From positions 1-37,029 of the forward strand of contig NZ_CAMFKM010000031.1 of NCBI RefSeq assembly GCF_945957355.1: DNA of 37,029 bases, in the 5' to 3' direction. This document shows, piece by piece, positions 23,190 through 31,077 of this stretch. Each line of letters starts with the position of its first letter. Within the stretch, counting starts at the first letter, position 1. The position numbers and the translations under genes are program-made. A model generated the notes under the pieces. It saw only the letters and a program-made list of their open reading frames with translations. It had not been told where the DNA came from and did no database searches. Source of the stretch: an uncultured Reyranella sp. GTDB lineage: Bacteria; Pseudomonadota; Alphaproteobacteria; Reyranellales; Reyranellaceae.

Positions 23190-24806
23190 TCAGATCTTGA
23201 GGTCGCTGAAGAAGTCGTTGCCCTTGTCGTCGGTGATGATGAAGGCCGGGAAATTCTCGACCTGGATACGCCAGATCGCTTCCATGCCGAGCTCAGGATA
23301 CTCCAGCACCTCGACCTTCTTGATGACGTTCTGCGCGAGGATGGCGGCCGGACCGCCGATCGAGCCGAGATAGAAGCCCTTGTGCTTGCGGCAGGCGTCG
23401 ACGACCTGCTTGCTGCGGTTGCCCTTGGCCAGCATGACCATCGAGCCGCCATTGGCCTGGAAGAGGTCGACGTAGGAATCCATGCGGCCGGCCGTGGTCG
23501 GGCCGAACGAGCCCGAGGCCATGCCGGTCGGGGTCTTGGCCGGGCCGGCATAGTAGACCGGGAACTGCTTGAAATAGTCCGGCAGGCCCTCGCCGCGATC
23601 GAGCCGCTCCTTGAGCTTGGCGTGCGCGGAGTCGCGCGCCACGATCAGCGTGCCGCTGAGGTTCACGCGGGTCTTCACCGGATGCTTGGTCAGCACCGAA
23701 AGCGTGTGGGCCATGCCCTTGTTCAGGTCAACCGAGACGACATCGCCCGAGAGCTGCGCCGGTTCGACCTCGGGCAGGAAGTGTGCGGGGTTGGTCTCGA
23801 GCTGTTCGAGGAAGACGCCGTCCTTCGTGATCTTGCCGACGGCCTGGCGGTCGGCCGAGCAGGAGACGCCGATGCCGATCGGCACCGAAGCGCCGTGGCG
23901 GGCAATGCGGATCACGCGCACGTCGTGACAGAAATACTTGCCGCCGAACTGCGCGCCGATGCCCATCTGGCGCGTGAGTTCCAGCACCTTCTGCTCCATC
24001 TCGCGGTCGCGGATGGCGACGCCCTTGTTGTTGCCCTCGCTCGGCAGGTCGTCGAGGTAGCGGGTCGAGGCGAGCTTCACCGTCTTGAGGTTCATCTCGG
24101 CGGAGGTGCCGCCGACCACGATGGCCAGGTGATAGGGCGGGCAGGCGGCGGTGCCCAGGGTGCGGATCTGGGTGTCGAGGAACTTGAGCAGCGAGGCCTC
24201 GTTCAGCACCGCCGGCGTCTGCTGGTGCAGGTAGGTCTTGTTGGCCGAGCCACCGCCCTTGGCGACGAACAGGAACTTGTAGGCGTCGCCGTCGGTCGCA
24301 TAGATGTCGATCTGCGCCGGCAGGTTGGTGCCGGTCTGTACTTCCTTGAACATCGACAGCGGCGAGACCTGCGAATAGCGCAGGTTGGTCTCGGTGTAGG
24401 TCTTGTAGACGCCGCGGGCGATGGCTTCCTCGTCGCCGCCGCCGGTCCACACCGCCTGGCCCTTCTTGGCCATGACGATGGCGGTGCCGGTGTCCTGGCA
24501 CATCGGCAGCACGCCGCCGGCGGAGATGTTGGCGTTCTTCAGCAGTTCGAGCGCCACGTAGCGGTCATTGGCCGAGGCCTCGCTGTCGTCGAGGATGTTG
24601 CGCAGCTGCTGGAGGTGGCCGGGGCGCAGCAGGTGGGAAATGTCATGGAAAGCGGCGGCCGTCAGGGTGGTCAGGGCCTCCGGCTCGACGGTCAGCACGT
24701 CGCGGCCGTTGAACCTGGTGGTGCCGACGAAGTCCGAGGTGAGCTTGCGGTAGGGCGTCGTGTCCTCGTGGCTCGGGAACATTTCCTGGAACTGGAATTC
24801 GGGCAT
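23190..24806 (-). CDS. fumA: Fumarate hydratase class I (iron-sulfur)
   Basis: A 538-residue enzyme that interconverts fumarate and L-malate in the TCA cycle. Three cluster-ligand Cys are in place for the [4Fe-4S] centre: LPMCQDTGT (Cys103), TAACPPYHLAIVVGG (Cys222) and GVSCSADRQAVGKI (Cys316). The C-terminal domain contains GPTTAGRMDSYVDLF and KGFYLGSIGGPAAILA. Length and order match one-chain class I fumarases. AGGAGAG lies about 8 bases before the ATG. It stands alone between the small candidate gene and sspB, with a 67-bp gap to sspB, so cotranscription with sspB is possible. Confidence 0.96.
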   Translation of the reverse strand: MPEFQFQEMFPSHEDTTPYRKLTSDFVGTTRFNGRDVLTVEPEALTTLTAAAFHDISHLLRPGHLQQLRNILDDSEASANDRYVALELLKNANISAGGVLPMCQDTGTAIVMAKKGQAVWTGGGDEEAIARGVYKTYTETNLRYSQVSPLSMFKEVQTGTNLPAQIDIYATDGDAYKFLFVAKGGGSANKTYLHQQTPAVLNEASLLKFLDTQIRTLGTAACPPYHLAIVVGGTSAEMNLKTVKLASTRYLDDLPSEGNNKGVAIRDREMEQKVLELTRQMGIGAQFGGKYFCHDVRVIRIARHGASVPIGIGVSCSADRQAVGKITKDGVFLEQLETNPAHFLPEVEPAQLSGDVVSVDLNKGMAHTLSVLTKHPVKTRVNLSGTLIVARDSAHAKLKERLDRGEGLPDYFKQFPVYYAGPAKTPTGMASGSFGPTTAGRMDSYVDLFQANGGSMVMLAKGNRSKQVVDACRKHKGFYLGSIGGPAAILAQNVIKKVEVLEYPELGMEAIWRIQVENFPAFIITDDKGNDFFSDLKI

Positions 24807-24873
24807 GCGTCTTCTCTCCTGGCGACCCTGTCGGGGCGCCGGTTTCCTGCCGCAGCCGGGGCGCGGCGTCTAC

Positions 24874-25428
24874 CTACTTCTTTCGGAAGCTGTCGAGCTT
24901 GACGACCTTGGAGGCCGCGTCCTCGGGCTTGGGCGCTTCGCCGGCCTCGCCCTCGGTTCCGACCGTCTCGCCGTCCGCGACGGGAGGCGCCGGCCGCTTC
25001 TCGGGCACGGGGAGCGGGGTCGGCTCGGACGCACCCTCCGGCTTCTCGGGGGAGACCTTCTCGCCCGTTTCCTTGTCACGGCGGTCGAACTGCAGGCCGA
25101 AGCGCACCGACGGATCGACGAAGGCCGAGAGCGCGGCGAAGGGGACCTTGATGCGCTCCTGCAGCTTGTTGAAGCTGACCGTCACTTCGAAATCGTCTTC
25201 GCGGATGATCAGATCCCAGTACTGGTGCTGCAGGACGATCGTCATCTCGTCGGGATACTTGGCACGCAGATACTCGGGCAGTTCCACGCCGGGATCGCCG
25301 CTGCGAAAGCTGATGTAGAAATGGTGCGAGCCCGGAAGGCCCGTTTCCGCGACCTGAGTCAGCACGCGTCGCACGACGCTGCGCAGCGCATCGTCGACGA
25401 GAGCGTCGTAGTGAAAGCGATCGTTCAT
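24874..25428 (-). CDS. sspB: SspB-family ClpXP adaptor (alphaproteobacterial type)
   Basis: A 184-residue protein from ATG 25428 (an ATG at 25457 would add nine residues). The N-terminal domain, residues 1-~115, shows YDALVDDALRSVVRRVL, GSHHFYISFRSGDPGVELPE and YWDLIIREDDFEVTVSF, the tag-binding fold of SspB. A long Pro/Glu-rich flexible linker leads to the C-terminal VVKLDSFRKK, which fits the short ClpX-binding tail at the end of SspB proteins. SspB holds ssrA-tagged polypeptides and delivers them to ClpXP. The ssrA gene lies about 100 bp upstream on the same strand, so tag and adaptor are neighbours. Confidence 0.94.
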   Translation of the reverse strand: MNDRFHYDALVDDALRSVVRRVLTQVAETGLPGSHHFYISFRSGDPGVELPEYLRAKYPDEMTIVLQHQYWDLIIREDDFEVTVSFNKLQERIKVPFAALSAFVDPSVRFGLQFDRRDKETGEKVSPEKPEGASEPTPLPVPEKRPAPPVADGETVGTEGEAGEAPKPEDAASKVVKLDSFRKK

Positions 25429-25529
25429 GGCCTGTCGGAAATTTCGTGAAAGCATCGGCCCGCGATGCGGGAGAGTCAACGATGGCAATAGCGGGCAATC
25501 GCCGGGAAAGAAAGTGGGACGCCGAGAAT

Positions 25530-25814
25530 GAAGTGGGGGGCTTCTGTTGCCCGGTGCCCCCCGGACCGCGCTTACGTCCGCTGTTTAGGCGGCAGCAGCG
25601 AGTGTAACGGTGTTATCGTTAGCACTTGTGAATGGCCCGTCACGGCGGAACCATACCGGGCAAAAACCGCGCCTTTACCACGCTCGTCGATCCTGGTTCG
25701 CCCCCATCGGTTCCGCCCGAGGGCGGAGAGAAATGGTGGAGGCGCCGGGTACTGCCCCCGGGTCCGAAACGCTTATTTCACGCGGCGTTTATCGCCATAG
25801 TCGGTTTCCCGACA
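25530..25814 (-). ncRNA. ssrA: tmRNA, circularly permuted (two-piece) ssrA
   Basis: Read on the minus strand. An acceptor piece (about 25813 to 25734) opens with a GTCGG-GAAA-CCGAC hairpin and ends in GCGCCTCCACCA. A 28-base intervening segment (25733-25706) contains a 7-bp hairpin. The coding piece begins at 25705 with GGGGGCGAACCAGGATCGAC, the typical tmRNA 5' end. GGGGGCG pairs over 7 bp with CGCCTCC of the acceptor piece and contains G3-U70, the alanine identity pair. A pseudoknot-like GCCCG/CGGGC segment precedes the tag frame (25623-25585). Hairpins at about 25562-25537 close the molecule. tmRNA rescues stalled ribosomes and tags the product. Both outer ends are approximate (about 10-15 bases). 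Confidence 0.93.
25585..25623 (-). other. tmRNA tag reading frame: (A)ANDNTVTLAAAA-stop
   Basis: Twelve codons from the resume codon GCT to TAA encode ANDNTVTLAAAA. With the tRNA-like domain's own Ala the appended tag would be A-ANDNTVTLAAAA. The ANDN start is the SspB-contacting part in other alphaproteobacteria, and the terminal L-A-A-A-A is the ClpX-recognised part. It lies inside ssrA and has no start codon, as expected for a resume frame. Confidence 0.92.
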
Positions 25815-25820
25815 CCCTCC

Positions 25821-25848
25821 ATATAGGCTCTTCCCCCGGCTTTTTGAA
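25821..25848 (-). promoter_or_regulatory. Candidate promoter for ssrA
   Basis: On the minus strand TTCAAA (25848-25843) and CTATAT (25826-25821) are 16 bases apart. A start about 7 bases after the -10 falls near 25814, exactly before the acceptor-piece hairpin. It lies within the 111-bp gap before the divergent thyX. Confidence 0.5.
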
Positions 25849-25925
25849 GGTGGTCGGGCCTCGATCCTTGCCCGCCCGGCGCGATTTCCCCCATAACGTC
25901 CGGCGAAACCAAGGACAGCGAACCG

Positions 25926-26864
25926 ATGGCCCTCTCCAGCGACCAGCAGGCAGAAATCGACCAGGCCCGGGCCGGGGCCCAGCCGACCCTGCGCCCCGTG
26001 GCTCCGGCGCTGGAGGAAATCCTCTACAAGGCGCTGCCGGTGCTCGACCACGGCTTCGTCCGCGTCGTCGACTACATGGGCGACGATGCCGCCGTGGTGC
26101 AGGCCGCGCGGGTGAGCTACGGCCGCGGCACCAAGAAGGTCAGCGAGGATCGCGGCCTCATCAACTATCTCATGCGGCACCGCCACACGACGCCGTTCGA
26201 GATGTGCGAGATCAAGTACCACGTGAAGCTGCCGATCTTCGTGGCGCGCCAGTGGATCCGTCATCGCACCGCCAACGTGAACGAATATTCCGCGCGCTAC
26301 TCGATCCTCGACAACGAGTTCTACATCCCGAAGCCCGAGCACCTCGCCGCCCAGAGCGCGATGAACCGGCAGGGCCGCGACCAGGTCCTGGCGGGCAAGG
26401 AAGCCGAGCGAGTCTTCGATCTGCTGAAGAAGGACGCGGAACTCGCCTACGAGCATTATCTCGAGATGCTGAACGAGGGCGAGGGCGGCGCGCCACTGGA
26501 TCCCGAACGGTCCGGCCTCGCGCGCGAACTCGCGCGCATGAACCTGTCGCTCGGCTTCTATACCCAGTGGTACTGGAAGACGAACCTGCACAACCTCATG
26601 CACTTCCTGTCGCTGCGCGCCGATGCCCATGCGCAGTACGAGATCCGCGTCTATGCCGAGACGATGCTCGACACGCTGAAGCGCTGGTGCCCGATCAGTC
26701 ACGATGCCTTCGTCGAGTACCGCCTGGGCGGCACGCACCTGTCCAAGACCGGCCTCGCCATCGTGAAGCGCATGTTGGCCGGCGAGACGGTCGATCAGAA
26801 GTCGAGCGGGCTCAGCGCCCGCGAATGGCGCGAGCTGATGGCGGCGCTCGGGCAGGCGACGTGA
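25926..26864 (+). CDS. thyX: FAD-dependent thymidylate synthase ThyX
   Basis: A 312-residue flavoenzyme making dTMP from dUMP with methylene-tetrahydrofolate and NADPH. The ThyX signature is complete: RHRTANVNEYSARY (residues 112-125), with the RHR and S-x-R-Y elements that bind dUMP and FAD. It is preceded by LMRHRHTTPFEMCEIKYHV and followed by NLHNLMHFLSLRADAHAQYE. It is longer than the ~220-residue minimal ThyX, as usual in alphaproteobacteria. The start is preceded by only a weak AAGGA. Its stop overlaps the GTG of the next gene (GTGA), so the two are translationally coupled. Confidence 0.96.
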   Translation: MALSSDQQAEIDQARAGAQPTLRPVAPALEEILYKALPVLDHGFVRVVDYMGDDAAVVQAARVSYGRGTKKVSEDRGLINYLMRHRHTTPFEMCEIKYHVKLPIFVARQWIRHRTANVNEYSARYSILDNEFYIPKPEHLAAQSAMNRQGRDQVLAGKEAERVFDLLKKDAELAYEHYLEMLNEGEGGAPLDPERSGLARELARMNLSLGFYTQWYWKTNLHNLMHFLSLRADAHAQYEIRVYAETMLDTLKRWCPISHDAFVEYRLGGTHLSKTGLAIVKRMLAGETVDQKSSGLSAREWRELMAALGQAT

Positions 26865-27409
26865 TCCGCGATCCCGGCCGGCTGCGGCTGCTGCGCGAGC
26901 GGCCGCGTGACAACACCGCGGTCGAGGAGATGAACGAGGCGGCCTTCGGGCCCGAGCGCCAGCAGAAGACGGTCTACCGGCTGCGCGAGGGCGTGAAGCC
27001 GATCCGCGAACTGTGCTTCGTGGCGATCGACCAGAAGGACCGGATGGTGGCGTCGATCCGCAACTGGCCGATCCTGATCAACGACAAGTGGCCGGCCGTC
27101 ATGCTGGGCCCGCTCGCCATTTCACCGGAACTGCGCGGCCTGGGCTACGGCAAGGCGCTGATGTGGCACTCGATGGCGCAGTCGCGCATGCTGGGCCACA
27201 GCCGCATCATCCTGGTCGGCGACCCCGAGTACTACAACCAGTTCGGCTTCCGCCGCGATCTGGCGCTCAACATCCAGCTCCCCGGCTGGGTCGAGGACCG
27301 CCGCTTCCTGGCACTCGAACTGGTCGCCGGCTCGATGATCGGCGTCCACGGCCTGATCGGCAAATGGCGCCCGGGCTGGCGGCCGAGCAAGCGCAAGACG
27401 AAGACGTAA
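26861..27409 (+). CDS. GNAT family N-acetyltransferase
   Basis: A 182-residue protein from GTG 26861, overlapping thyX by four bases. The acetyl-CoA-binding motif A is clear: LGPLAISPELRGLGYGKALM, with the R-x-x-G-x-G/A pattern, and the C-terminal GDPEYYNQFGFRRD is the beta-bulge typical of this GNAT group (YhbS-like). The N-terminal ERPRDNTAVEEMNEAAFGPE begins the fold. It should transfer an acetyl group to an unknown amine. The C-terminal tail is basic (GWRPSKRKTKT). The gene converges on mrp with a 54-bp gap. Confidence 0.9.
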   Translation: MIRDPGRLRLLRERPRDNTAVEEMNEAAFGPERQQKTVYRLREGVKPIRELCFVAIDQKDRMVASIRNWPILINDKWPAVMLGPLAISPELRGLGYGKALMWHSMAQSRMLGHSRIILVGDPEYYNQFGFRRDLALNIQLPGWVEDRRFLALELVAGSMIGVHGLIGKWRPGWRPSKRKTKT

Positions 27410-27417
27410 GCCCTCTT

Positions 27418-27452
27418 CCCCATTCACATACCTCCCCATCTGAATGGGGAGG
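27418..27452. repeat. Overlapping alternative hairpins between convergent genes
   Basis: CCTCCCCAT (27431-27439) and ATGGGGAGG (27444-27452) form a 9-bp hairpin with a 4-base loop. CCCCATTCA (27418-27426) can instead pair with TGAATGGGG (27441-27449), also 9 bp, so the two folds exclude each other. There is no T-run. It probably marks the end of both convergent transcripts. Confidence 0.5.
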
Positions 27453-27463
27453 CAAGCTTGAGC

Positions 27464-28606
27464 CTACTGCACCACGATGTTCGGGGCCCTGCGGGCGCCG
27501 CGCTGGTTGGCGGAGAGCTGCTTCCAGACGCGGCCGGCGACGTTCTTGTAGACCTGTGCGTGAGGGCTGTCGGGCTTCGACACCACGATGGGATGGCCGC
27601 TGTCGGACGTCGTTCGGATGTCGAGATGCAGCGGGACCTCGCCAAGGAACGGCACGCCGAGCTTGTCGGCTTCCTCGTGGGCGCCGCCATGGCCGAAGAT
27701 CTCCGAGCGCTCGCCGCACTTGGGGCAGAGAAAGTAGCTCATGTTCTCGACGATGCCGAGCACCGGAACCGCGACCTTGCGGAACATGTGGAGGCCCTTG
27801 CGCGCGTCGACCAGCGCGATGTCCTGCGGCGTCGAGACGATGACCGCGCCCGCCAGCGCGACGCGCTGGGCAAGGGTGAGCTGCGCGTCGCCGGTGCCGG
27901 GCGGCATGTCGACCACCAGGACGTCGAGGTCGCCCCACTGCACGTCGCGCAGCATCTGCTCGAGCGCGCTCGACACCATGGGGCCACGCCAGATCATCGG
28001 CGTGTCCTCGTTCACGATGTAGCCTATCGACATGGTCTTGAGCCCGTACTTCTCGATCGGCTTCAGCATCTTGCCGTCGGCCGATTCCGGCTTCTCGGTG
28101 ACGCCCAGCATCCGCGGCATCGAGGGGCCGTAGATGTCGGCATCGAGCAGTCCCGTGGCCAGGCCATTGGCGGCGAGGCCGAGCGCCAGGTTGACGGCGG
28201 TGGTCGATTTGCCGACGCCGCCCTTGCCCGAGGCCACGGCGATGATGTGCTTCACGCCCGGCACGTCGATGCGGCCGCCGCCCCCGGTCGTCTTGGCCGC
28301 TGGGCCGTGGCTGTGGCCGTGATGACCGCCCGGCGCGGGTGGCGGCGGAGGTGCGGCGCGCTCCGCCGTCATGACCGCGGTGGCCGAGAGGACGCCCGGC
28401 ATCGCCCGGATCGCCTGCTCGCAGGCCTGGCGCAGCGGTTCGAGCGCGGTGCCGCGGGCGGGGTCGACGTCGAGGGTGATCGCGACGTGACCGGCGCGAG
28501 TCGCGATGCCGCTCACCATGCCGAGCGCCGCGACGCTGCGTCCCGTCACCGGATCGATGATGGTATCGAGAACCTTGCGGATGGCCGTTTCACTGATTTC
28601 CGCCAT
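27464..28606 (-). CDS. apbC: Mrp/NBP35 family iron-sulfur carrier ATPase
   Basis: A 380-residue protein. Residues 1-~85 form a MIP18/DUF59 domain (VLDTIIDPVTGRSVAALGMV). A Pro/Gly/His-rich linker (GGHHGHSHG) follows, then the ATPase: VASGKGGVGKSTTAVNLALG deviant Walker A, LLDADIYGPSMPRMLG, DMPPGTGDAQLTL, and the CPKCG cluster-binding pair near the end. Mrp/ApbC proteins bind and transfer Fe-S clusters to apoproteins. The His-rich linker may bind metal. It is divergent from hflK with a 150-bp gap. Confidence 0.95.
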   Translation of the reverse strand: MAEISETAIRKVLDTIIDPVTGRSVAALGMVSGIATRAGHVAITLDVDPARGTALEPLRQACEQAIRAMPGVLSATAVMTAERAAPPPPPAPGGHHGHSHGPAAKTTGGGGRIDVPGVKHIIAVASGKGGVGKSTTAVNLALGLAANGLATGLLDADIYGPSMPRMLGVTEKPESADGKMLKPIEKYGLKTMSIGYIVNEDTPMIWRGPMVSSALEQMLRDVQWGDLDVLVVDMPPGTGDAQLTLAQRVALAGAVIVSTPQDIALVDARKGLHMFRKVAVPVLGIVENMSYFLCPKCGERSEIFGHGGAHEEADKLGVPFLGEVPLHLDIRTTSDSGHPIVVSKPDSPHAQVYKNVAGRVWKQLSANQRGARRAPNIVVQ

Positions 28607-28651
28607 GTTCTGCCGCTTCCGCCGCGGCGCAATTTCGCGTCCGCCGCTTGA

Positions 28652-28680
28652 TTGAAGGTGTGCCTGTGGTCACATATATG
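28652..28680 (+). promoter_or_regulatory. Candidate promoter for hflKC
   Basis: TTGAAG (28652-28657) and TATATG (28675-28680) are 17 bases apart, each 4/6 to consensus. A start near 28687 gives a leader of about 70 bases before ATG 28757. Confidence 0.45.
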
Positions 28681-28756
28681 CAGCGCGTCTGGAAATCAAA
28701 AGCGACAACGCGCCCAAGCGCGGTCAGAAGCGGCAGCAGGGGCCCTTGAGGTGAAA

Positions 28757-29980
28757 ATGGCGTGGAATAACAACGGCGGTGGCGGCGGCCCCTGGGGCGG
28801 CGGCGGTGGAGGCGGCGGCTCCGGCGGTGGCGGTGGTCCCTGGGGCGGCGGCGGCAATGGCAACCGGGGCGGTGGCGGTGGCGGTGGCGGACCTTTCGGC
28901 TCGCGGCGCCCGCCCGACATGGAAGATGTCATCCGCAAAGGCCAGGAGCGGCTCAAGAACCTCATTCCGGGCGGCTTCGGCTCCTACAAGGGCATTGCGC
29001 TGGTGGTGCTGGGCGCCCTCGTGATCTGGCTCGCGACCGGCTTCTTCCGCGTGCAGCCCAACCAGCAGGCCATCCAGCTCGTGTTCGGCAAGCCCTATGG
29101 CAAGCCCGTCGAGCCCGGCCTGCACTACAACCTGCCGGCCCCGATCGGCGAGCGCGTGGTCGTGAACGTGCAGGATCAGCGCCGCACCGTCATCGGCTCG
29201 CGCGGCAACCAGGTCTCCACGCCCTACAGCCGCGGCCCGCGTCCCACGTCCACGGAAAACCTGATGCTGACCGGCGACGAGAACATCGTCGACATCGAGT
29301 TCGCGGTGCTGTGGCAGATCAAGGACGTCTACAAGTATGCATTCGACGTGCGCAATCCCGAGGAAAACGTGCGGGCCGGCGCCGAAGCCGCGATGCGCGA
29401 GGTGATCGGCAAGTCGAACCTGCAATACGCCCAGACCGAAGGCCGCAGCCGCATCGAGCAGGATACGAAGGACCTGCTGCAGCGCATGCTCGACGAATAC
29501 GGGCTCGGTGTCCGCATCTCGCAGATCCAGCTCCTGCGCGTCGACCCGCCGCAGGAAGTCATCGCGGCGTTCCGCGACGTCCAGGCGGCGCGCGCCGACA
29601 AGGAGAAGCTGATCAACGAGGGCAACACCTATCGCAACCAGCAGCTGCCTCGGGCAAAGGGCGAAGCCGAGTCGATCGTCCAGCGGTCCGAAGCCTACAA
29701 GGCCGAGATCATCGCGCGCGCCAGCGGCGATGCGCAACGCTTCGACCAGGTCTACGAGCAGTGGGCCAAGGCCAAGGACATCACGACCGAGCGTCTCTAC
29801 CTCGACACGATGGAAGAGGTGCTGCGCAATGTGAACAAGGTCCTGGTCGACAAGGGCACGACCAACAACGGCGGCGTGCTGCCCTACCTGCCTCTGCCGG
29901 AGCTGCGCTCCGGCCAGGCGCCGGGCGTCGGGCCGCAGCCACCGCGGCCGCCCCAGCCCCTGCCGGGAGCCACGCGATGA
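28757..29980 (+). CDS. hflK: FtsH protease activity modulator HflK
   Basis: A 407-residue SPFH/band 7 protein. I chose ATG 28757 because GAGGTG lies just upstream and homologues begin MAWNNN; an earlier start would add a basic, unlike leader. Residues 1-~50 are a very Gly-rich stretch with WGGGGG repeats. A single membrane helix (GIALVVLGALVIWLATGFF) is followed by the band 7 domain (VQPNQQAIQLVFGKPYGKPV, EPGLHYNLPAPI) and a long coiled region. HflK with HflC forms a cage around FtsH that controls membrane protein turnover. The stop overlaps hflC (ATGA). Confidence 0.95.
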   Translation: MAWNNNGGGGGPWGGGGGGGGSGGGGGPWGGGGNGNRGGGGGGGGPFGSRRPPDMEDVIRKGQERLKNLIPGGFGSYKGIALVVLGALVIWLATGFFRVQPNQQAIQLVFGKPYGKPVEPGLHYNLPAPIGERVVVNVQDQRRTVIGSRGNQVSTPYSRGPRPTSTENLMLTGDENIVDIEFAVLWQIKDVYKYAFDVRNPEENVRAGAEAAMREVIGKSNLQYAQTEGRSRIEQDTKDLLQRMLDEYGLGVRISQIQLLRVDPPQEVIAAFRDVQAARADKEKLINEGNTYRNQQLPRAKGEAESIVQRSEAYKAEIIARASGDAQRFDQVYEQWAKAKDITTERLYLDTMEEVLRNVNKVLVDKGTTNNGGVLPYLPLPELRSGQAPGVGPQPPRPPQPLPGATR

Positions 29981-30867
29981 GCAACCGTTCCATCATCGCC
30001 CTGGTCGTGCTTGCGGTCCTGGGCTTCGTGCTGACACAGACCTTCTACACGGTCGATCCCACCAAGCAGGTGCTGGTCCGCCAGTTCGGCGCCATCGTCG
30101 GCGAACCGAAGACGGAGCCCGGCCTCTACGTCAAGATTCCGTTGTGGATCCAGGACATCCAGCGGATCGACCGCCGGCTGCTCGACTACGAAGCCGAGGA
30201 GTTCGAGATCATCGCGGGCGATCAGAAGCGCCTCGTGGTCGATGCCTATGCCCGCTACAAGATCGTGGCGGCCAAGCGCTACGCGCAGACCGTCCCGGGC
30301 GGCGAGACGTCCCTGCGGGGCCTGCTCGACTCGCTGATCAACTCGGAGATCCGCGGCGTGCTGTCGTCGGTCCCGCTGCATGCGGTTCTCACCGACCAGC
30401 GCGCCAACCTGATGGACGAGATCACCCGACGGGTGAACATCAAGACCATGGAGCTGGGCGTCGAGACAGTCGACGTGCGTATCAAGCGCGCCGACCTGCC
30501 GCAGGCCAACTCCCAGTCGGTCTACAATCGCATGAAGACCGATCGTGAGCGCGAGGCCGGCCAGCTCCGCGCCGAGGGCGACGAGGAGAATGCCCGCATC
30601 AAGGCGACGGCCGACCGCGAAGTCGCGGTGATCAAGGCCGATGCCGGCTTGAAGGGCCAGATCCTGCGGGGCGAGGCGGACGCCGCGGCGACTGAGATCT
30701 ACGCCAAGGCCTTCAGCAAGGATAAGGACTTCTACGCCTTCTACCGGCGCATGGAGGCCTACAAGCAGGCGTTCGGCTCGGGCGGCTCGACCATGCTGCT
30801 CAGTCCGGACAACGACTTCTTCCGCTACTTCAACGACCCGGCCGGAATGGTCTCTCCCAAGAAGTAG
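29977..30867 (+). CDS. hflC: Protease modulator HflC
   Basis: A 296-residue SPFH protein starting at ATG 29977, overlapping hflK by four bases. An N-terminal anchor (SIIALVVLAVLGFVLTQTFY) leads to DPTKQVLVRQFGAIVGEPKT, KIPLWIQDIQRIDRRLLDYE, and the conserved ELGVETVDVRIKRADLPQAN, with a helical ALA/GLU-rich region (RAEGDEENARIKATADREVA) before the C-terminus ending DPAGMVSPKK. It pairs with HflK as FtsH partner at the inner membrane, facing the periplasm. A strong hairpin terminator follows. Confidence 0.96.
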   Translation: MSNRSIIALVVLAVLGFVLTQTFYTVDPTKQVLVRQFGAIVGEPKTEPGLYVKIPLWIQDIQRIDRRLLDYEAEEFEIIAGDQKRLVVDAYARYKIVAAKRYAQTVPGGETSLRGLLDSLINSEIRGVLSSVPLHAVLTDQRANLMDEITRRVNIKTMELGVETVDVRIKRADLPQANSQSVYNRMKTDREREAGQLRAEGDEENARIKATADREVAVIKADAGLKGQILRGEADAAATEIYAKAFSKDKDFYAFYRRMEAYKQAFGSGGSTMLLSPDNDFFRYFNDPAGMVSPKK

Positions 30868-30889
30868 GAACCGGCAAATACCGTACCGA

Positions 30890-30932
30890 ACCGGCGGCTG
30901 TGGCACTCCTGCCACGCCGCCGGTTTCTTTTT
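30890..30932 (+). terminator. Rho-independent terminator after hflC
   Basis: ACCGGCGG (30890-30897) pairs with CCGCCGGT (30917-30924), and inside it GTGGCA pairs with TGCCAC around a CTCC loop. A run of Ts broken by one C (to 30932) follows. It begins 22 bases after the stop. Confidence 0.85.
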
Positions 30933-31077
30933 CGGCGCGGTCGAAAACCCCAGCAAAAGCGGGCTCGATAACGAGCACTTTATTTGCGCCACAATCGGCC
31001 CACATGTAGACAGTCACTCTAACGCGCGGCGCCGGCCGTACCGACCGTTTGGCCTTGAGCGCCGTTGGAGGTCGGTC

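Noticed and set aside
25610..26860. 599-residue plus-strand frame running through ssrA and thyX into the GNAT gene
   Set aside because: Only its last 182 codons (from 26861) encode a recognisable protein; the rest crosses tmRNA and lies out of frame with thyX.
28757..28910. Gly-rich run at the hflK start as a DNA repeat or recombination site
   Set aside because: The degenerate GGC/GGT pattern encodes the Gly-rich N-terminus common in HflK; no exact unit is repeated.
30933..31077. Promoter or stress-sigma site for degP
   Set aside because: The best spaced pair (TTGCGC / TAGACA) matches consensus in only half the positions, and no clear extracytoplasmic-sigma or heat-shock motif is visible.
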